Below, one piece after another: positions 6,684 through 11,881 of a DNA stretch of 14,607 nucleotides. Origin of the DNA: Chloroflexota bacterium. GTDB taxonomy: Bacteria; Chloroflexota; Anaerolineae; B4-G1. Both the position numbers and the translations under genes were made by a program. Below the pieces are notes generated by a model that was not told the DNA's origin, did no database searches, and saw only the letters and a program-made list of their open reading frames with translations. The stretch covers positions 1 through 14,607 of the forward strand of contig DSAR01000430.1 of the NCBI GenBank assembly GCA_011046405.1, written 5' to 3'. Position 1 is the first letter of the stretch, and the number at the start of each line of letters is the position of its first letter.

Positions 6684-6835
6684 TCATTACCCGACATCTC
6701 TGGATCACGAATGACACGAATGGACAAAAGACACGAATTTTGGTTTCGAATTGTGAAAAACATTCGTGAAATTCGTTTATTTGTGGGATTCGTGATAGAA
6801 AACCAAGCTCTTGACCACAAATGTCAGGTAGCATA
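6684..6835. mobile_element. MITE-like palindromic element, copy 2, with 10-bp target duplication
   Basis: This is the same element as at 687-838, similar over its whole length. It begins TCATTACCCGACATCTCTGG, is palindromic between GATCACG (6703) and CGTGATA (6797), and ends ATGTCAGGTAGCATA. The flanks AGGCGCTTTT (6674-6683) and AGGTGCTTTT (6836-6845) match at 9 of 10 positions and look like a target duplication with one later change. The element ends just before the tyrS promoter, so insertion may have replaced or moved upstream control sequence. Confidence 0.75.
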
Positions 6836-6850
6836 AGGTGCTTTTAGGCT

Positions 6851-6879
6851 TTGCGATAGATCTGAAATTGGGGTATACT
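6851..6879 (+). promoter_or_regulatory. Predicted sigma-70 promoter of tyrS
   Basis: TTGCGA (6851-6856), 17-bp spacer, TATACT (6874-6879). It is 77 bp before the tyrS start and begins five bases after the right flanking duplication of MITE copy 2. No competing promoter of this quality is seen in the gap. Confidence 0.6.
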
Positions 6880-6906
6880 TGTTTAGCTCAGTCTAAGTGG
6901 AAAATG

Positions 6907-6924
6907 CCAGATTGTATAATCTGG
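6907..6924 (+). promoter_or_regulatory. Small hairpin in the tyrS leader
   Basis: CCAGAT (6907-6912), loop TGTATA, ATCTGG (6919-6924). It lies between the predicted promoter and the ribosome site (GGAGGAG, 6942-6948). It is too short for a T-box leader and has no T-box sequence. It could be an operator or leader hairpin. Confidence 0.3.
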
Positions 6925-6955
6925 AGATCGTTTTGATAGAGGGAGGAGAGATTTC

Positions 6956-8233
6956 ATGACACAGAACGTTTTCGAGGAATTCAAGTGGCGCGGGTTGATT
7001 TACGACCACACCGAGGGACTGCCCGATCTGTTGGCGGAGGAGAAAGTCACCGTCTACATCGGTTTCGATCCCACGTCGGACAGCCTCCAGGTGGGTAACC
7101 TGCTGGCGCTGATGGGTTTGGCGCGCATGCAGCGCTTCGGCCACACCCCCATCGCCGTCGCCGGCGGCGGAACGGGCATGATCGGCGATCCCAGTGGGAA
7201 ATCGCAGGAGCGGCAACTGTTGAGTTATGAGGCGGTCGAGGCCAACGTCGAGTCGATCAAGGAGCAGTTGGCCCATTTCCTGGATTTCGAGGCCCGGGAC
7301 AATCCGGCGCAGGTCGTGAACAACGCCTCCTGGCTGATGCCCCTTTCGATGATGGATTTCCTGCGCGACGTGGGCAAACATTTCACCGTCAACTACATGG
7401 TGGCCAAGGATTCGGTCAAATCCCGGTTGAGCGGTGAGGAGGGGATCTCCTACACCGAGTTCAGTTACATGCTCCTTCAGGCGTACGACTTCTTGCACCT
7501 GTTCGAGCATCACGGGTGCAAGGTGCAGGCCGGCGGCAGTGACCAATGGGGCAACATCACGGCCGGTGTCGAACTGATCCGCCGGGTGCGGGGCGAGCGG
7601 GCCTACGGCCTGGTCTACCCCCTGGTCACCACAGACGACGGCGCCAAGTTGGGCAAGACCGCCCAGGGCACCATCTGGCTCAGCGCCGAGCGCACGTCGC
7701 CGTATCAATTCTACCAGTTCTGGCTCAACCAGGACGACGCCGACGTCATCAACTACCTGAAGTATTTCACCTGGCTCACCCGGGACGAAATTGAGGGCCT
7801 GGCGCAGAAGCTGGCGGCCCATCCCGAACGACGAGACGCCCAGCGCACGCTGGCCCAGGAGATGACGCGCATGGTCCACGGCAAAATGGCCCTGTTCAAA
7901 GCGGAACAAGCGGCAGAGGTGTTGTTCGGCGGCGAGATCGCCGGTTTGACGGCGGCCGAGATCCAGGAGATCTTCGCCGACGCGCCCTCGAGCCGCCAGC
8001 CTAAATCAGCCTTCGAGGGTGAGGGCATGCCGGTCGTCGACCTCTTGGCCGAGACTGGGCTGGCGCGCTCCAAGGGGCAAGCCCGGCGCCTGGTCGAAGG
8101 CGGTGGCGTCTACGTCAACAACCAGCGCGTCGGCGACGTCGAGCAGAGCGTCGCGCTGGATGATGCTATCGAGGGCCGCTTCGTCGTGTTGCGCCGTGGG
8201 AAGAAGACCTATCACCTGGTCCGTATCGAGTAG
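6956..8233 (+). CDS. tyrS: Tyrosine--tRNA ligase
   Basis: The enzyme charges tRNA-Tyr with tyrosine in the cytoplasm. The ATG at 6956 follows GGAGGAG with seven bases between. The 425-residue protein has the usual length and order: Rossmann catalytic core (VYIGFDPTSDSLQVGNLL, residues 33-50; GGGTGMIGDPSGK; QAGGSDQWGNI for tyrosine binding), the KMSKS-type loop as KLGKT (231-235), a helical anticodon-binding part, and a C-terminal S4 RNA-binding domain from about residue 358 (MPVVDLLAETGLARSKGQARRLVEGGGVYVN). It belongs to the TyrS group with KFGKT-like loops. Odd point: the HIGH motif reads QVGN, so the first His (position 45, same number as in the Geobacillus enzyme) is Gln. The gene ends 10 bp before a convergent gene. 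Confidence 0.95.
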   Translation: MTQNVFEEFKWRGLIYDHTEGLPDLLAEEKVTVYIGFDPTSDSLQVGNLLALMGLARMQRFGHTPIAVAGGGTGMIGDPSGKSQERQLLSYEAVEANVESIKEQLAHFLDFEARDNPAQVVNNASWLMPLSMMDFLRDVGKHFTVNYMVAKDSVKSRLSGEEGISYTEFSYMLLQAYDFLHLFEHHGCKVQAGGSDQWGNITAGVELIRRVRGERAYGLVYPLVTTDDGAKLGKTAQGTIWLSAERTSPYQFYQFWLNQDDADVINYLKYFTWLTRDEIEGLAQKLAAHPERRDAQRTLAQEMTRMVHGKMALFKAEQAAEVLFGGEIAGLTAAEIQEIFADAPSSRQPKSAFEGEGMPVVDLLAETGLARSKGQARRLVEGGGVYVNNQRVGDVEQSVALDDAIEGRFVVLRRGKKTYHLVRIE

Positions 8234-8243
8234 CCTGTCCTGA

Positions 8244-9332
8244 TCAGGTGATGTCGGCCATCGAGATACCGCGGTTTTCGGCCCGCTGGGCCATCCACTC
8301 CTTGATGTTGGCCGGCGGCGTGGGGGTTTCTCCCTCGGGGCGGCGCGCCAGGCTCAGCGCCTCGGTAGGGCAGGTGATGGTGCACGCCCCGCAGCCCACG
8401 CAGCGGGCGTATGTCACCTCGCACACCTCTCCGGGTACCGAGAGAGCGCCGAACTGGCAGCGCTCGAGGCAGTCCTCGCAGCCGATGCACACCTCGGCGT
8501 CCACCACGGCGTAGAAGTCGGAGTGGGCGATGGCGCTGGGGATGCCGAATTCGGTCACGCTCCGCAATACGCCGCAGCAGCAGCTACAGCAATTGCAGAT
8601 GTAATACATGCCGTCGCGGTAGTTGCCGGGACAGTGGACCAGGCCCGCGTCTGCCGCCTGTTGGAGAATGTCCAGCGCCTCTTCTTTGTCGATCTCGCGG
8701 GTGACGTCGTTGTTGGCGAAGACCCCCTCGACCGGCGCGAAGAGCAGGCATATCTCGACCGGGTAGTCGCACGTCTTGCCGAGCAGTGCCTGTTGAACCC
8801 GGCAGATGCAATCGCGCACGCCCCAGGCCTTGGCCTGCTCGACCAAGTTGACCGCGTGCTCGTAGGGCGCGATCTCCAGGCCAGCCGGTATCGCCTCGGC
8901 GACCGGGATGACGCGGTGAATGGCAGGCTCGGGTCGGGCGATCCCGGCGCCCCGGGTCTCTTGAAGATATTGTTCGACCAGGGCGGCCATCTCGGCGTCC
9001 ATCCGGGGCAACTGTTCCTCGTAAAAGCCGACGGCGAAGGGCATCAGCCCAAAGAGTAACTGATGCTCGCCTCTCTTGAGGCGGATCAGGCCATCGCGCA
9101 CCATCTGCTTGAGGGTGCGGCGGGCAGTGCGTTCGTCGACGCCGGCGCGCGCGGCGATGTCGGCGGCCGGCTCACGGGTCAACTTCATCACACTGGCCAG
9201 CCGGGCCTCCTCTGGAGTGAACATCTTGGCCAACAGACGCAGTTCGACACCGCTTTTGGTGGCGGGGAAACCGTTGGGAATGGCATCCAGTCGTTGAGCT
9301 AATTTTCGATAGACATCCTCAGACGCGGTCAT
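8244..9332 (-). CDS. Winged-helix / 4Fe-4S ferredoxin hybrid protein
   Basis: The ATG (9330-9332) follows AGGAGGG on the minus strand. The 362-residue protein has three parts. The N-terminal ~95 residues form a winged-helix DNA-binding domain (ADIAARAGVDERTARRTLKQMVRDGLIRLKRG). The middle has DCICRVQQALLGKTCDYPVEICLLF (from residue 174) and a dense cysteine run, CNCCSCCC (246-253). The C-terminus has two ferredoxin motifs, CIGCEDCLERC (282-292) and CVGCGACTITCP (311-322). This is the layout of an uncharacterised group annotated as 4Fe-4S binding proteins. A redox- or metal-responsive regulator, or an electron carrier that has kept a DNA-binding head, are both possible. It stands alone, convergent with tyrS, with its own promoter. 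Confidence 0.8.
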   Translation of the reverse strand: MTASEDVYRKLAQRLDAIPNGFPATKSGVELRLLAKMFTPEEARLASVMKLTREPAADIAARAGVDERTARRTLKQMVRDGLIRLKRGEHQLLFGLMPFAVGFYEEQLPRMDAEMAALVEQYLQETRGAGIARPEPAIHRVIPVAEAIPAGLEIAPYEHAVNLVEQAKAWGVRDCICRVQQALLGKTCDYPVEICLLFAPVEGVFANNDVTREIDKEEALDILQQAADAGLVHCPGNYRDGMYYICNCCSCCCGVLRSVTEFGIPSAIAHSDFYAVVDAEVCIGCEDCLERCQFGALSVPGEVCEVTYARCVGCGACTITCPTEALSLARRPEGETPTPPANIKEWMAQRAENRGISMADIT

Positions 9333-9380
9333 TTGAAGACCCTCCTATTTTTAAGGTTGGGGGGGGCTGAATACCCTGAG

Positions 9381-9408
9381 AGTGTACCACAACGTTTGTA
9401 AAACGCAA
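9381..9408 (-). promoter_or_regulatory. Predicted promoter of the winged-helix/ferredoxin gene
   Basis: Read on the minus strand: TTGCGT (9403-9408), 16-bp spacer, TACACT (9381-9386), about 50 bp before the start codon. An unbroken run of eight G on the plus strand (9357-9366 region) lies in the leader. Confidence 0.5.
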
Positions 9409-9434
9409 CCGGTGCGGGCGTGTGGCACATCTCC

Positions 9435-9462
9435 TTGGGTGTCCGGGCAATCGTGGTATAAT
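9435..9462 (+). promoter_or_regulatory. Predicted promoter of the kinase operon
   Basis: TTGGGT (9435-9440), 16-bp spacer, consensus TATAAT (9457-9462). It is nearly 200 bp before the kinase start and would place the MITE-like element at 9494-9624 inside the 5' untranslated leader. Confidence 0.55.
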
Positions 9463-9493
9463 GTGAAACGGTTGATCCCCAATCATTACTCAT

Positions 9494-9624
9494 AGGACTT
9501 ACGCAGTTGAATAAAATGGGACGCAGACAACGCAGACTTTCGCAGATAAAGACTAAAAAATCAGCGTTTGTCCGCGTTTTTCTGCGTCCAAAATCCTTTC
9601 GCAATGATCAAGTGCGTAACTCCT
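9494..9624. mobile_element. Second type of MITE-like palindrome, 131 bp, in the kinase leader
   Basis: Ends are 17-bp terminal inverted repeats with two mismatches: AGGACTTACGCAGTTGA (9494-9510) and TCAAGTGCGTAACTCCT (9608-9624). Inside is a further long palindrome from GGACGCAG (9519) to CTGCGTCC (9589). TACTCAT (9487-9493) and AACTCAT (9625-9631) flank it and match at 6 of 7 bases, as for a target duplication. The sequence differs from the 152-bp elements. It encodes no protein. In RNA it would form a very stable hairpin between the promoter and the kinase start. Confidence 0.7.
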
Positions 9625-9654
9625 AACTCATTTTGTATCACTTTGGGCGGGTTT

Positions 9655-11871
9655 ATGACAGCAGATTCTTTAGTCGGTCAGACCATCGGCGTTTACGAGG
9701 TCGTGGATAAAATCGGCCAAGGCGGCATGGCCGAGGTATATCGCGGCTTTCACCCGGCTTTACGCCGTTACGTGGCGATCAAGTTCCTGGGACGTTCCCT
9801 GCGGGCCGACCCCGACCTCTCCCGGCGTTTCCAGTTGGAAGCCCAGGCCATCGCCTCGCTGCGGCACCCCAACATCATCCAGGTCTTCGATTTTGGCCCT
9901 TACGAGGGCGGCTATTACCTGGTGATGGAGTACGTGGAAGGGGCCGACCTGCGGGCCGAGGTGGCGCGCCGGCGGGCGGATGGGCGGCCCTTCACCCCCG
10001 ACGAGATCCTCGACATCCTGGGGCAGGTGGCCGATGGGCTGGACTACGCGCACCGGCGGGGCATCGTTCACCGGGACGTCAAGCCGGGTAACATCCTCCT
10101 GACCGCCGACGAGCGCCAGGCCATCTTGACCGATTTCGGCCTGGCGATGCTGCTGGACCGGATCAGCCAGATTTCCCGAGGCCACACCTTTGGCACGCCG
10201 GAGTACATCGCCCCGGAACAGGCGATGGATTCCCGCGCGGCTTCCCCTCAATCCGACATCTACTCCCTGGGAGGCCTGTTGTACGAGATGGTGACGGGCC
10301 GTTTGCCCTTCGAGGCCGAATCGGCCATCAGCTTGGCCCTCAAACACATCGGGGAGGATCCCACGCCGCCCCGGCGTTATGCGCCCCAGCTTCCCGAGGC
10401 GGTCGAGGCGGTGATCCTCCGGGCGTTGGCCAAGGAGCCCGACGACCGTTTCGCCACCGCCCGCGAGATGGTCGACGCCCTGCGCCAGGCCTGGTCATCC
10501 GGCGTGTCCCAGCCCATTATCTCCTGGGCGCAAGGCGTCGGCGGCGAGGCGACCGGCGAGCCGAGCATTCCTGGGCGGGATGGGCCGCCGACGCCTCCCC
10601 CGGATCGGCCGGCGTTTCAGGACAACCCATCGGATCCGGAGATGTCGACTGAGGCGTCGGCCGGGGATGCGCGACGCCGGTTGGTGTGGGTCGGCCTGCC
10701 GATTATCCTTTTGATTGGATTGAGTATCTTTCTGGCTGCTAAACCCGATTTGGGTTCCTGGGCCGCTTCATTTTTTCCGGGCTTGGCGCTTACGTCTACA
10801 CTCACTTCCACGCCCACGTCGGTGTCTAGCAGGACGCCGACGCCGATACCTACACCGTCTTCGTCACCCAGCCCCTGGACGACCGTAGCGTCGGGTGGCG
10901 CGCTGGCCCAAGCTCAAACGCCGACGGCGACGGAAACGTCCACGCCGGCGCCGACAGAAACGCTCACACCGACACCGACGGCAACGTATACCCCGACACC
11001 GACGCCAACGCATACCCCGACACCGACGCCCACCGAGACGCCTACGCCCACGCCCACCGATACACCCCGCCCCACGCCGACGCCGACGCCTACCCTGGCG
11101 CCGGGCGAGACGGTGGCGCGTCCGGCGGATGGCATGCTGATGCATTTCGTCCCCGGTGGCCCCTTCCTCATGGGGGCTGATGAGGAAAACGACCCGGAGG
11201 CCAATTCCCGCGAGAAACCGCAGCACGAGGTGACGCTCAGTCCATTCTGGATGGACGAGACGGAGGTGAGCAACGCCCAATACCGGCATTGCGTTCGGGC
11301 CGGGGTGTGCAGCGAACCGGCCAAGACGGGCGCGTACAGCGACACGACCTTGAGCGAGCATCCCGTCGTGTTCGTCACCTGGGCACAAGCGAACGATTAT
11401 TGCGCCTGGCTGGCCGTCGAGACTGGGTGGGACGTGCGTCTGCCGACCGAGGCCCAATGGGAAAAGGCGGCCTCGTGGGATCCTGCCAGTGGCGCCAAGC
11501 GGCTCTATCCCTGGGGAGGCGAGGCCCCCGATGGAACCCGGCTGAACTACCTGGGGACGCGGCTCGGCCGCACCAGTCCCGTGGGCCAATATCCCGGCGG
11601 GGCCAGCGCCTACGGCATCCTCGATATGGCGGGCAATGTGTGGGAATGGGTGGCCGATTGGTACGGCAGGGATTACTACAGCGCCGCCGATGATTTGCCC
11701 TCCGACCCGCTGGGCCCGGCCCAGGGAACGCAGAAAGTAATGCGAGGGGGATCGTACGGGTATGGGTCCCGCTACGTCCGCACCACCCACCGCGAGGTGG
11801 CGAACCCCGAGCAGGCCAAGGGGGGTGGATTGGGTTTTCGTTGCGTCGTCAACGGCGAGCGACTACCCTGA
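9655..11871 (+). CDS. Membrane Ser/Thr protein kinase with extracytoplasmic FGE-fold (SUMF1-like) domain
   Basis: ATG 9655 is chosen because the kinase domain begins a few residues later and the upstream in-frame TTG (9568) lies inside the palindrome. The ribosome site is weak (GGGCGGG). The 738-residue protein has a complete PknB-type kinase (about 14-275): GQGGMAEVYRG (21-31), VAIK (Lys43), HRDVKPGN (Asp141), DFGLA (160-164), GTPEYIAPEQ and SDIYSLG. A linker, one membrane helix (about 343-363), a Thr-Pro-rich stalk (about 382-481) and a C-terminal FGE-sulfatase/C-type-lectin-like domain (about 488-735; PGGPFLMGADE, LPTEAQWEKAA, GILDMAGNVWEWVADW, MRGGSYG, GLGFRCV) follow. The FGE part lacks the catalytic cysteines of true formylglycine-generating enzymes, so a binding or sensing role is likelier. 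It is co-directional with the next gene, 10 bp away. Confidence 0.93.
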   Translation: MTADSLVGQTIGVYEVVDKIGQGGMAEVYRGFHPALRRYVAIKFLGRSLRADPDLSRRFQLEAQAIASLRHPNIIQVFDFGPYEGGYYLVMEYVEGADLRAEVARRRADGRPFTPDEILDILGQVADGLDYAHRRGIVHRDVKPGNILLTADERQAILTDFGLAMLLDRISQISRGHTFGTPEYIAPEQAMDSRAASPQSDIYSLGGLLYEMVTGRLPFEAESAISLALKHIGEDPTPPRRYAPQLPEAVEAVILRALAKEPDDRFATAREMVDALRQAWSSGVSQPIISWAQGVGGEATGEPSIPGRDGPPTPPPDRPAFQDNPSDPEMSTEASAGDARRRLVWVGLPIILLIGLSIFLAAKPDLGSWAASFFPGLALTSTLTSTPTSVSSRTPTPIPTPSSSPSPWTTVASGGALAQAQTPTATETSTPAPTETLTPTPTATYTPTPTPTHTPTPTPTETPTPTPTDTPRPTPTPTPTLAPGETVARPADGMLMHFVPGGPFLMGADEENDPEANSREKPQHEVTLSPFWMDETEVSNAQYRHCVRAGVCSEPAKTGAYSDTTLSEHPVVFVTWAQANDYCAWLAVETGWDVRLPTEAQWEKAASWDPASGAKRLYPWGGEAPDGTRLNYLGTRLGRTSPVGQYPGGASAYGILDMAGNVWEWVADWYGRDYYSAADDLPSDPLGPAQGTQKVMRGGSYGYGSRYVRTTHREVANPEQAKGGGLGFRCVVNGERLP
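10800..11100 (+). repeat. Thr-Pro stalk coding repeat
   Basis: Degenerate iterations of ACGCCGACACCGACG-like codons encode TPTPTPT with occasional TPTETPTPT and THTPTPT. This is the extended wall-spanning stalk between the membrane helix and the FGE-fold domain. Such low-complexity tracts change length readily by slippage. Confidence 0.85.
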
Positions 11872-11881
11872 GAGGAGGCCG

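Noticed and set aside
6880..6900. tRNA-like D-arm text (TTTAGCTCAGTCTAAGTGG)
   Set aside because: No acceptor stem, anticodon arm or T-arm can be paired around it; it overlaps the tyrS leader.
6836..6955. T-box riboswitch upstream of tyrS
   Set aside because: The leader is only about 75 nt after the predicted promoter and has no T-box sequence or terminator/antiterminator pair.
6893..7909. Minus-strand open frame of 338 codons opposite tyrS
   Set aside because: The plus strand encodes an unmistakable tyrosyl-tRNA synthetase; the antisense frame has no motif or ribosome site.
10864..11790. Long minus-strand open frame opposite the kinase C-terminal part
   Set aside because: It is a shadow of the GC-rich Thr-Pro stalk and FGE-domain codons; its product is low-complexity Arg/Gly-rich with no motif and no ribosome site.
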